In this document: piece after piece, positions 35,267-42,260 of the stretch
Layout of the letters: every line of letters begins with the position of its first letter
How positions within the stretch are numbered: position 1 is the first letter of the stretch
Made by a program: the position numbers and the translations under genes
Source of the DNA: Mariniflexile jejuense
GTDB lineage: Bacteria; Bacteroidota; Bacteroidia; Flavobacteriales; Flavobacteriaceae
Length of the DNA: 64,000 nt
Reading direction: 5' to 3'
Assembly: GCF_042675665.1 (NCBI RefSeq)
Contig: NZ_JBHTJI010000001.1
Coordinates: forward strand, 1,426,001 to 1,490,000
Notes under the pieces: model-generated
What the model was told of the DNA's origin: nothing
The model's database searches: none
Seen by the model: the letters and a program-made list of their open reading frames with translations, nothing else

Positions 35267-35274
35267 TATTTTTG
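35267..35274 (+). promoter_or_regulatory. -7 promoter box overlapping the annotated kynU start
   Basis: TATTTTTG fits TAnnTTTG. Its last three bases are the first possible TTG start of kynU, which implies that the true start lies a little downstream or that the box is fortuitous. Confidence 0.4.
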
Positions 35275-36570
35275 TTGGAAACCGAAAAAACAATCGCCTT
35301 GCTCAACTATAAATTAGGTCTCGATTTTGCTTTAGAGCAAGATAAAAAAGACACTTTATCATCCTACCGAAATCAATTTCACATACCTAAAGACAAAGAT
35401 GGTTACGATTGTATTTATATGACTGGAAATTCACTCGGGCTTCAACCAAAACAAACCAAGGCCTATGTAAATCAAGAACTGGAAGATTGGGCAACTTTAG
35501 GTGTTGAAGGGCATTTTGATGCAAAAAACCCGTGGTTGAACTACCATGAATCTTTAGGAGAACAGATGGCAAAAGTGGTGGGCGCAAAACCTATTGAAGT
35601 GGTTGTGATGAATACCTTAACGGCCAATCTACATTTTTTAATGGTATCTTTTTACCAACCAACCAAAACACGCTATAAAATTTTAATGGAAGCCGATGCG
35701 TTTCCTTCAGATAAATATGCTGTAGAATCGCAATTACGCCATCATGGTTTTGATGACAAAGAAGGCTTGATTCTTTGGAGACCCCGAAAAGGTGAAGAAT
35801 TAGCCAATTACAACGATATAGAAGCTATTTTAGAAACCCAAGGAAACGAAATAGCATTGGTTATGATTGGTGCCGTAAACTATTATACAGGGCGGTATTT
35901 CGATTTAAAACGCATCACACAATTAGCACACAATCGTGGATGCATGGTGGGGTTTGATTGTGCCCATGGTGCCGGAAATGTTGCTTTAAATTTACACAAT
36001 TCGGGTGCCGATTTTGCTGCATGGTGCACCTACAAATACTTAAACGCTGGCCCAGGTAGCATTGCAGGTTGCTTTGTACATGAGCGTCATGCCTACAACA
36101 AAAAACTCAACCGATTTACAGGTTGGTGGAGCCATAATAAAGAAACACGTTTTAAAATGCGTGATGAATTCGACCAGCTTGCAGGAGCCGAAGGTTGGCA
36201 ATTAAGCAACCCGCCCATTTTATCCATGGCGGCCATAAAAGCGTCTTTGGCCATTTTTAATGAAGTTGGCATGGATACATTGATTGAAAAATCAAAAAAA
36301 CTAACGGGCTATTTAGAGTTTCTTTTGAAAGATTTAGGTGAAGACACCATCAAAATCATCACCCCTAGCAATCTTGAAGAGCGCGGTTGCCAACTTTCAA
36401 TAGCGGTAAAAAACGCCGATAAATCATTGCACAACAAACTAACCGATGCAGGCGTTATTTCCGATTGGCGCGAACCCAATGTTATTCGTTGTGCCCCTGT
36501 GCCCTTATACAATTCGTTTCAAGATGTGTATTATTTAGTAGAACGGTTGAAAAGCATTTTAAATGAATAA
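35272..36570 (+). CDS. kynU: kynureninase
   Basis: A PLP enzyme of up to 432 residues that cleaves kynurenine or 3-hydroxykynurenine to (3-hydroxy)anthranilate and alanine. The GNSLGLQPK motif (residues 52-60), VGFDCAHGAGN (226-236, PLP Asp) and CTYKYLNAGPG with PLP-Lys255 are conserved. The start is uncertain: no ATG precedes residue 50, two TTG codons stand at 35272 and 35275, and a third at 35299 would match the usual family N terminus; the first overlaps a -7 box. It overlaps kmo by 8 bases, and the six-gene run to 40922 looks like one operon. Confidence 0.95.
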   Translation: MLETEKTIALLNYKLGLDFALEQDKKDTLSSYRNQFHIPKDKDGYDCIYMTGNSLGLQPKQTKAYVNQELEDWATLGVEGHFDAKNPWLNYHESLGEQMAKVVGAKPIEVVVMNTLTANLHFLMVSFYQPTKTRYKILMEADAFPSDKYAVESQLRHHGFDDKEGLILWRPRKGEELANYNDIEAILETQGNEIALVMIGAVNYYTGRYFDLKRITQLAHNRGCMVGFDCAHGAGNVALNLHNSGADFAAWCTYKYLNAGPGSIAGCFVHERHAYNKKLNRFTGWWSHNKETRFKMRDEFDQLAGAEGWQLSNPPILSMAAIKASLAIFNEVGMDTLIEKSKKLTGYLEFLLKDLGEDTIKIITPSNLEERGCQLSIAVKNADKSLHNKLTDAGVISDWREPNVIRCAPVPLYNSFQDVYYLVERLKSILNE

Positions 36571-37960
36571 ACAACAAAACATACTCATTATTGGCGCGGG
36601 ACTTTGCGGTTCACTCCTAGCCCTACGTATGGGGCAACGTGGTTACAATGTATCTGTTTACGAAAAACGTCCCGATTTACGTCAAGTAAATTTAGATTCT
36701 GGTCGTTCCATAAATTTAGCATTTTCAGATAGAGGCAACAAAGCCATGAAATTGGTTGGCATTGAAGATAAAGTAAAAGCTTTATGCATTCCTATGAATG
36801 GTAGAATGCTTCACGATATAGAGGGCAATACCGTTTTTGCACCTTACAGTGGTCGTAAACATGAACATATCAACTCCATTTCACGCGGAGCATTAAACGC
36901 TTTACTTTTATATGAAGCCGAAAAACACCAAAACGTTTCTATTTATTTCAATAAAAAATGTAAGTCGGTCAACTTTGAAAAAACCACAGCGCTTTTTCAT
37001 GATTATGAAACCAAAAACGAATTTATAGAAGATGCCGATGTTATTATAGCTACCGATGGCGCTGGTTCCATCATGCGCCAAAGCTATTATTTAGGAAAAA
37101 AATTCTTATTCAGTTTTTCGCAAGATTATTTAACGCATGGTTATAAAGAATTAAGCATTTTACCTACCGAAAATGGCGATTACAAAACCTACAAAAATGC
37201 ATTACATATTTGGGGAAGAGATTCATTTATGCTTATTGCACTCCCAAATTTAGATGGCAGTTTCACGGTCACGCTTTTTTTAAGTTATGATGATGGTGCA
37301 TACAACTTCAACAACCTTACTACCAAAGAACGTGTTATTGAATTCTTTAGTAAATATTTTAAAGATGCTTTGGAATTGATGCCAAATGTGATAGACGATT
37401 TTTTCAAAAACCCAACATCGCCACTTGGCACTGTAAAATGTTCGCCTTGGCATTATAAAGGAAACACGCTTTTAATGGGTGATGCTGCCCATGCCATTGT
37501 ACCGTTTTATGGGCAAGGTATGAATGCGTCTTTTGAAGATGTCGTGGAATTTGATAAGGTTTTAGATACTTATAAAGGCGATTGGGAAACCGTTTTTAAA
37601 ACCTACGAAGCATCACGAAAAAAAGATACCAATGCCATTGCTGATTTAGCTATTGATAATTTTCATGAAATGAAAGGCCATGTAAACAACGCTATTTTTA
37701 GGGAAAAACGTAATTTGGAAATGGCTTTGGAGAAACAATTTCCAAATGATTATTCATCAAAATATTCCTTAGTAACTTTTAATGAAGACATTGGATACCA
37801 AGAAGCCATGTTGCGAGGCAGGGCTCAAGACAAAGCCATTTTAAACATGCTTAACGATGGTACTTTAAATTTAAAAGACGATTTAAAAATCATCCTAGAA
37901 AAAGTAAAAAAAGAAACTGAAGCTATTCTTGAAGATGATAGAATTGCTGGGTTGAAATAA
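36563..37960 (+). CDS. kmo: kynurenine 3-monooxygenase
   Basis: A 465-residue FAD-dependent hydroxylase that converts L-kynurenine to 3-hydroxykynurenine with NADPH and O2. The Rossmann GAGLCGSLLALRMGQRG (from residue 12), the second FAD motif LLMGDAAHAIVPFYGQGMNA (near residue 305) and the flanking ASFEDVVEFD fit group A flavin monooxygenases; the SINLAFSDRG segment near residue 50 is typical of KMO. It overlaps the end of kynU, so the two are translationally coupled. There is no clear C-terminal membrane helix of the mitochondrial form. Confidence 0.96.
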   Translation: MNKQQNILIIGAGLCGSLLALRMGQRGYNVSVYEKRPDLRQVNLDSGRSINLAFSDRGNKAMKLVGIEDKVKALCIPMNGRMLHDIEGNTVFAPYSGRKHEHINSISRGALNALLLYEAEKHQNVSIYFNKKCKSVNFEKTTALFHDYETKNEFIEDADVIIATDGAGSIMRQSYYLGKKFLFSFSQDYLTHGYKELSILPTENGDYKTYKNALHIWGRDSFMLIALPNLDGSFTVTLFLSYDDGAYNFNNLTTKERVIEFFSKYFKDALELMPNVIDDFFKNPTSPLGTVKCSPWHYKGNTLLMGDAAHAIVPFYGQGMNASFEDVVEFDKVLDTYKGDWETVFKTYEASRKKDTNAIADLAIDNFHEMKGHVNNAIFREKRNLEMALEKQFPNDYSSKYSLVTFNEDIGYQEAMLRGRAQDKAILNMLNDGTLNLKDDLKIILEKVKKETEAILEDDRIAGLK

Positions 37961-37964
37961 AGCT

Positions 37965-38342
37965 ATGAAACTATTTGCTAAATGTTCAAAATGTAAACAT
38001 GAAATAAGCTTCAGTTCTAATCATAAAACTAGGGTTGAATTTGCCATGTACGAAGGAAAGATAAAAACTTTAATTTGTGATAATTGTGGTATTAAAAATA
38101 GTTTTAAGGTAAATGATATTTTTGCAAAAGAATCTAAACTTGCATTTATTAATGCAGGAATAGTATTTTTAATTGGCACTCCAATTTTAATATATTACCT
38201 CCCTATTTTCATTCTTAAATATGGTGGTTTATATACAAGCTTAGGAGCTGGTGGTCTTTTGCTAATTCCTGGTTTTATATATTCCAACATTTTAAAAGAG
38301 GATAGAATAAGAGTAAACACTTTTAATAGAGGATGGACATAA
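37965..38342 (+). CDS. zinc-ribbon small membrane protein
   Basis: A 125-residue protein. An N-terminal CxxC pair (C7 and C10; CSKC) and a second (C46 and C49; CDNC) would form a four-Cys zinc ribbon. Two membrane segments follow, about residues 64-82 and 88-105, and a short basic tail. I do not recognise a family. It sits 4 bases after kmo and 16 bases before the SDR gene inside the kynurenine operon. It could be a bystander conserved by position or a regulator; nothing in the sequence shows an enzymatic role. Confidence 0.75.
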   Translation: MKLFAKCSKCKHEISFSSNHKTRVEFAMYEGKIKTLICDNCGIKNSFKVNDIFAKESKLAFINAGIVFLIGTPILIYYLPIFILKYGGLYTSLGAGGLLLIPGFIYSNILKEDRIRVNTFNRGWT

Positions 38343-38358
38343 GATTAATTAACATATT

Positions 38359-39141
38359 ATGAACTTAAACCTAAAAAACAAAAACGCCTTGGTGTGCGGA
38401 AGCACACAAGGCATTGGAAAAGCAACCGCCATAGCCTTGGCTAACGAAGGTGTGAACGTTACTTTGGTTGCCCGAAACCGAGATAAATTAAAGCAGGTTT
38501 TAGCTGAATTACCAAACAGTGAAAACCACCATTTTATTGTAGCCGATTTTACAAACCCAAAAGATTTACGGGAAAAAATAATCAAGTTTATAGATGAAAA
38601 CCATGGATTCCATATTCTTGTAAACAATACAGGCGGCCCCAGAAGTGGCGATATTGTAAACGCTAGTTTAGATGAATTTGACCAAGCGTTTACCATGCAC
38701 TTAAAGTGCAACCACGTATTGGCACAAGCAACCATTCCGTTTATGAAAGAAGCTGGTTTTGGCAGAATTATTAACGTGATTTCTACATCTGTAAAAGAAC
38801 CTATTCCCGGGCTTGGTGTAAGTAACACCATTAGAGGCGCCGTTGGCAACTGGAGTAAAACCTTATCGGTGGAATTGGGTGCTTTTGGCATTACCGTAAA
38901 CAATGTGCTGCCTGGTTTTACCGATACCGAACGTTTGGCTGAAATTATTAAGATTAAAGCCAACCACGAGGGCACAACTATTGAAGAAATGACTGAAATA
39001 ATGAAAAATTACAGTCCTGCAAAACGTTTTGCTAAGCCAGAAGAAACTGCCAACGTTATTACATTTTTGGCTAGTGAAGCCGCTAGTTATGTAAACGGAA
39101 TTAACGTTCCTGTTGATGGTGGTCGAACAAAAAGTTTGTAA
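38359..39141 (+). CDS. short-chain dehydrogenase/reductase with non-canonical active site
   Basis: A 260-residue SDR. The NAD(P)-binding GSTQGIG (residues 14-20) and NNTGG (89-93) motifs are intact. The catalytic Ser is likely Ser142 in VISTS, but the YxxxK dyad is replaced: the aligned segment reads VSNTIRGAVG, giving Ser155 and Arg159 where Tyr and Lys are expected. SDRs with this SN(x)xR pattern form a known divergent branch of uncertain substrate. Position between kmo and the dioxygenase gene suggests a role in the kynurenine/aminomuconate route, but the reaction is unknown. Confidence 0.88.
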   Translation: MNLNLKNKNALVCGSTQGIGKATAIALANEGVNVTLVARNRDKLKQVLAELPNSENHHFIVADFTNPKDLREKIIKFIDENHGFHILVNNTGGPRSGDIVNASLDEFDQAFTMHLKCNHVLAQATIPFMKEAGFGRIINVISTSVKEPIPGLGVSNTIRGAVGNWSKTLSVELGAFGITVNNVLPGFTDTERLAEIIKIKANHEGTTIEEMTEIMKNYSPAKRFAKPEETANVITFLASEAASYVNGINVPVDGGRTKSL

Positions 39142-39156
39142 CTTTATACTAATTCT

Positions 39157-39292
39157 GCGTGAGGGATTGTAGCGACATCCTTTTTTGCCATTAAAAGCAA
39201 AAAAGATATAGCGAAACATTTATGTTCATGAATTCATTAGTTTAAAATAATAAAGCATGAATAAAAGCCCGACCCGATAGGGGCACGCCCTA
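39157..39292 (-). repeat. dispersed flavobacterial intergenic repeat, copy 3
   Basis: On the minus strand it begins TAGGGCGTGCCCCTATCGGG and ends with CAATCCCTCACGC. The middle contains the AT-rich inverted pair CTTTTTTGC / GCAAAAAAGGAT. It lies inside the kynurenine operon between the SDR and dioxygenase genes, so it would be transcribed within that mRNA. Confidence 0.68.
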
Positions 39293-39304
39293 AAAATTAC
39301 ATGT

Positions 39305-39829
39305 ATGAGCAAATTAGTTTCTCCTTTAAATTTTAAAGCTTGGATTGAAGAAAATCGGCATCTTTTAAAACCGCCTGTTGGCAACAAAGTGGTTTGGGAA
39401 GATGGTGAATTTATTGTGATGGTAGTTGGCGGACCCAACAACAGAAAGGATTACCATTATAACGAAACGCCCGAGTTTTTCTATCAGGTTGAAGGTGATA
39501 TGATATTAAAAATAATGAATGGCAAAACGCCAAAAGACATTCAAATAAAAGAAGGTGATATTTATTTATTGCCTGCAAAAGTACCACATTCGCCACAACG
39601 TGTTGCCAATACCGTTGGTTTGGTTATTGAGTATCCGCGCTCAAAAAAGATGAAAGATGCTTTGGAATGGTACTGCGAAAAATGCAATAATTTACTGTAT
39701 AGAAAGAAGTTTAAATTAGGGAATATTGAAACCGATATGCCTAAAATTTTCGATAAATTTTATGGTGATGAAGAAAAACGAACGTGTACAAAATGCACCT
39801 ACGTTATGGAACCACCAAAAAAGGTTTAA
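39305..39829 (+). CDS. 3-hydroxyanthranilate 3,4-dioxygenase
   Basis: A 174-residue extradiol-type cupin dioxygenase that opens 3-hydroxyanthranilate to 2-amino-3-carboxymuconate semialdehyde. Fe(II) ligands His51, Glu57 and His95 are visible (DYHYNETPEFFY; LPAKVPHSPQR). The C-terminal rubredoxin-like Fe site of bacterial enzymes is present: C124-x2-C127 and C161-x2-C164. The length matches bacterial NbaC/HAAO. It is the fifth gene of the kynurenine run, preceded by a dispersed repeat and followed after 10 bases by the ACMSD gene. Confidence 0.96.
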   Translation: MSKLVSPLNFKAWIEENRHLLKPPVGNKVVWEDGEFIVMVVGGPNNRKDYHYNETPEFFYQVEGDMILKIMNGKTPKDIQIKEGDIYLLPAKVPHSPQRVANTVGLVIEYPRSKKMKDALEWYCEKCNNLLYRKKFKLGNIETDMPKIFDKFYGDEEKRTCTKCTYVMEPPKKV

Positions 39830-39839
39830 ACCTGTTTGT

Positions 39840-40922
39840 ATGACACGTAAACTTCGTATTAATGGTCATTCACACTTACTGCCTTATCCTGAAGAAATAC
39901 CTGATTTTATGCGTGAAAAAGGTATTTTTTGGGTTGATAAAGACCGTAAATTCATGCTTCAAAAAGATTGGAGCAGACCGGTAACGGACTCTAGTTTTTT
40001 CCTTCATGAAAAACTGGAATGGATGGCGCGTTACAATATAGACCATGCAGTTGTTTTAAACCTATCGCAACTTTATGGTAATGGGCTGCGTGTTGAGGAA
40101 ATGAAGCAAGCTTTACGGTTTCAAAATGATTTTAATGCTCGCATGCAACATGACAACCCGAGTAAATTTACCTGTGGTTTTGTAGTGCATCCTGGTTTTG
40201 TGCGCAGTGCTTGTTGGGAAATTGAACGCTGCGTAGAAACTTTGGGCTTGCAATTACTTTGTTTACCAACCCATTACATGGATTCAATTGGTACATGGCG
40301 TTGTGTTTTTGATGTTGAAAATGAGCCTATTTTTGAGCTTGCAAATAAATATAATTTGGCTGTTGAAATTCACCCCTATGATGGTGAAAAATTTATAAAG
40401 TTAGAAAATACATCATGGCGTTTTCACCTTATTTGGATGTTGGCACAGTGTGCCGATGCTTACCATTTTTTAACTTTAAATGGCTATCAAGAAAAGTACC
40501 CAAATATGCGCACTTGTTTTGCACATGGCGGACAGTTGGCACAAATAAATTTAGGCAGACGCATACAAGGGTTTGATGGCAGACCCGATTTATTTGAAGG
40601 TAAACACCACCCTAGAAAAGCCGTTGGGCATAAAAATATATTTTTTGACACCTTGGTACATGATACTGGAAGTTTACAATTGCTTATTAAAAATCAAGGC
40701 TATAAACAAGTTTTAATGGGTTTAGACGATCCATATCCATTAGGCGAAATGGAAAGTGCTAAACAATCGTCTTACCCCGGAAAAATACTAGATTTGGCAA
40801 TTGAACAACGTATCATTTCTGAAATCGAACGCGATGCCATGTGGCAAGATAATGTAATACAATGGCTTTGTGGTGATGATGAAACAGCGAAGCAAAAGTT
40901 GATTAATAGAATTTTAAATTAA
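39840..40922 (+). CDS. 2-amino-3-carboxymuconate-6-semialdehyde decarboxylase (ACMSD family)
   Basis: A 360-residue amidohydrolase-fold decarboxylase. The N-terminal HxH zinc motif is H10-S-H12 (INGHSHLLP), further ligands are expected in EIHPYDG and the conserved Asp in GLDDPYPLGE. The ATG at 39840, 10 bases after the dioxygenase stop, is preferred to the longer reading that overlaps that gene. It diverts aminocarboxymuconate semialdehyde from quinolinate formation to 2-aminomuconate semialdehyde, so the cluster is catabolic. The next enzyme, aminomuconate semialdehyde dehydrogenase, is not in the window. Confidence 0.95.
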   Translation: MTRKLRINGHSHLLPYPEEIPDFMREKGIFWVDKDRKFMLQKDWSRPVTDSSFFLHEKLEWMARYNIDHAVVLNLSQLYGNGLRVEEMKQALRFQNDFNARMQHDNPSKFTCGFVVHPGFVRSACWEIERCVETLGLQLLCLPTHYMDSIGTWRCVFDVENEPIFELANKYNLAVEIHPYDGEKFIKLENTSWRFHLIWMLAQCADAYHFLTLNGYQEKYPNMRTCFAHGGQLAQINLGRRIQGFDGRPDLFEGKHHPRKAVGHKNIFFDTLVHDTGSLQLLIKNQGYKQVLMGLDDPYPLGEMESAKQSSYPGKILDLAIEQRIISEIERDAMWQDNVIQWLCGDDETAKQKLINRILN

Positions 40923-40925
40923 AAA

Positions 40926-40948
40926 TAGGTATCGACTGCGCTCGACCT
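40926..40948 (+). repeat. short CGACTGCGCTCGA repeat
   Basis: The + strand reads TATCGACTGCGCTCGACCTG. CGACTGCGCTC also occurs at 4953-4963 inside the dispersed repeat copy 1. The word is GC-rich in an AT-rich genome and lies between the ACMSD and methyltransferase genes, so it is probably a separate repeat family. Confidence 0.4.
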
Positions 40949-40990
40949 GACACTATACAACAAACTATCAAATTAAAGTTAAAACTTTCT

Positions 40991-41632
40991 ATGCATTTTT
41001 TACCCGAAGAATTAGACGATTATGTAGTGGCACATTCTGAAGCAGAACCAGAATTGTTGCAACAACTTACCCGAGAAACTTATCAAAAAATACTGCAGCC
41101 TATTATGCTTAGCGGTTCGTATCAAGGGCGTGTTTTGAGTATGATTTCTAAATTAAAACAACCTAAAACCATATTAGAATTAGGCACATTTACTGGTTAC
41201 GCTACCTTGTGTTTAGCTGAAGGTTTACAAAAAGATGGTGAAATACACACCATTGATATTAATGAAGAATTGGAAGATTTTCAACGGAAATATTTTGATA
41301 AATCTGCATATGGGCATCAAATTTTCCAGCATTTGGGCGATGCTTTAGATATTATCCCGAAGCTGGATAAAACTTTCGATTTAATTTTTATTGATGCTGA
41401 TAAGCCTAACTACGTTAATTATTTCCATTTAATTATTGACAAACTAAATCCTGGTGGTATTATTTTATCTGACAACGTATTATGGCACGGGAAAGTGGTA
41501 GAACCTTTAGACCCTAAAGATGTTTCAACCAAAGCGGTTTTAGATTACAACACACTTTTAAAAGAAGACCCAAGAATTGAAACGGTTTTATTACCTATTA
41601 GAGATGGGTTAACTATTAGCAGGAAACTATAG
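40991..41632 (+). CDS. class I SAM-dependent O-methyltransferase (caffeoyl-CoA OMT type)
   Basis: A 213-residue cation-dependent O-methyltransferase. Motif I ILELGTFTGYATLCLAEGL (near residue 59), the acidic IHTIDIN, and FDLIFIDADKPNYVNYF with metal-ligand Asp residues followed by GGIILSDNVLWHGKV are conserved. The usual substrates are catechol-type hydroxyls. It is on the same strand 68 bases after ACMSD, and so could act on kynurenine-pathway phenols, but the intervening short repeat and gap make operon membership uncertain. Confidence 0.9.
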   Translation: MHFLPEELDDYVVAHSEAEPELLQQLTRETYQKILQPIMLSGSYQGRVLSMISKLKQPKTILELGTFTGYATLCLAEGLQKDGEIHTIDINEELEDFQRKYFDKSAYGHQIFQHLGDALDIIPKLDKTFDLIFIDADKPNYVNYFHLIIDKLNPGGIILSDNVLWHGKVVEPLDPKDVSTKAVLDYNTLLKEDPRIETVLLPIRDGLTISRKL

Positions 41633-41676
41633 CTAACAACTTTATTTTTGGAATTGCTTTTTATTTGCTGATGGGT

Positions 41677-41878
41677 GCGTTAGGGATTACTCATGCATTA
41701 TATTATATTTTGAATTAATGAAATCGTGAATGTTTCGCATTTGAAGTAAAAATCCTTTTTGCCATAAAAAGGTGCAGTTGCTTTAAATTAAGAGATTGCC
41801 ACAGAAAATTTTAGATTTTCTTCGCAATGAGGCAAAAAGATTGTAACGTAAAAGGCCTACACTTGTGGTAACGCCCAA
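41677..41878 (-). repeat. dispersed flavobacterial intergenic repeat, copy 4
   Basis: On the minus strand it begins TTTGGGCGTTACCACAAGTG and ends AATCCCTAACGCA. It is the longest copy, with an extra AT-rich middle. It fills most of the 251-base gap between the methyltransferase and tatA. Confidence 0.65.
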
Positions 41879-41883
41879 ATGAT

Positions 41884-42171
41884 TTACATGTTTCGTTTTA
41901 TAGAGCCTGTAAAATCGCCCAAATCATCTTTTACGCTGTCAAGTTCTTTTTTTACATCGGAAACAATGCTAGTGTCGATACCATTTTTCTCGGCGGTTTT
42001 GGTTATTTCGTGCTTAATATCATTGGTTGCATCTTTAAGTACACGCATACCTTTGCCTAAACCTCGGGCTATTTCAGGCAATTTATCGGCACCAAAAACC
42101 ATAATGACGATGAATAGTATAAAAGCTATTTCGGCACCAGAGATAAATAAAAATGTAGTTTGTAGTATCAC
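41884..42171 (-). CDS. tatA: Sec-independent protein translocase TatA/TatE-type subunit
   Basis: A 95-residue single-pass membrane protein. The N-terminal membrane helix (about residues 8-24) is followed by the TatA hinge FGADKLPEIARGLGKGMRVL and an amphipathic helix with acidic/basic tail. It forms the pore-type component for folded proteins with twin-arginine signals. The start is GTG at 42171, only 4 bases after the TATATTTG box at 42176-42183, so its mRNA may be leaderless. The first domain resembles TatA more than TatB. No tatC is in the window. Confidence 0.92.
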   Translation of the reverse strand: MILQTTFLFISGAEIAFILFIVIMVFGADKLPEIARGLGKGMRVLKDATNDIKHEITKTAEKNGIDTSIVSDVKKELDSVKDDLGDFTGSIKRNM

Positions 42172-42175
42172 ACTG

Positions 42176-42183
42176 CAAATATA
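42176..42183 (-). promoter_or_regulatory. -7 promoter box of tatA
   Basis: TATATTTG on the minus strand, ending 4 bases before the GTG start. Transcription from it would begin at or next to the start codon. Confidence 0.45.
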
Positions 42184-42228
42184 GTAAGTTGTTGGAATAC
42201 TTTTAAAAATGTTGCGTTAAAAAAAATA

Positions 42229-42257
42229 AAAAAGCCAACGTTATGTTGGCTTTTTTA
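42229..42257 (-). terminator. intrinsic terminator after the M1 peptidase
   Basis: The stem AAAAGCCAAC / GTTGGCTTTT with a short loop, with T-runs on both sides. It separates the M1 peptidase gene from tatA on the minus strand. Confidence 0.78.
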
Positions 42258-42260
42258 TTT

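Noticed and set aside
39726..39839. ACMSD start at 39726 inside the dioxygenase gene
   Set aside because: The extra 38 residues are out-of-frame translation of the dioxygenase; MTRKLRINGHSH at 39840 is the family start.
35272..41632. De novo NAD synthesis operon
   Set aside because: ACMSD diverts the intermediate away from quinolinate and no nadC is present, so a catabolic role fits better.
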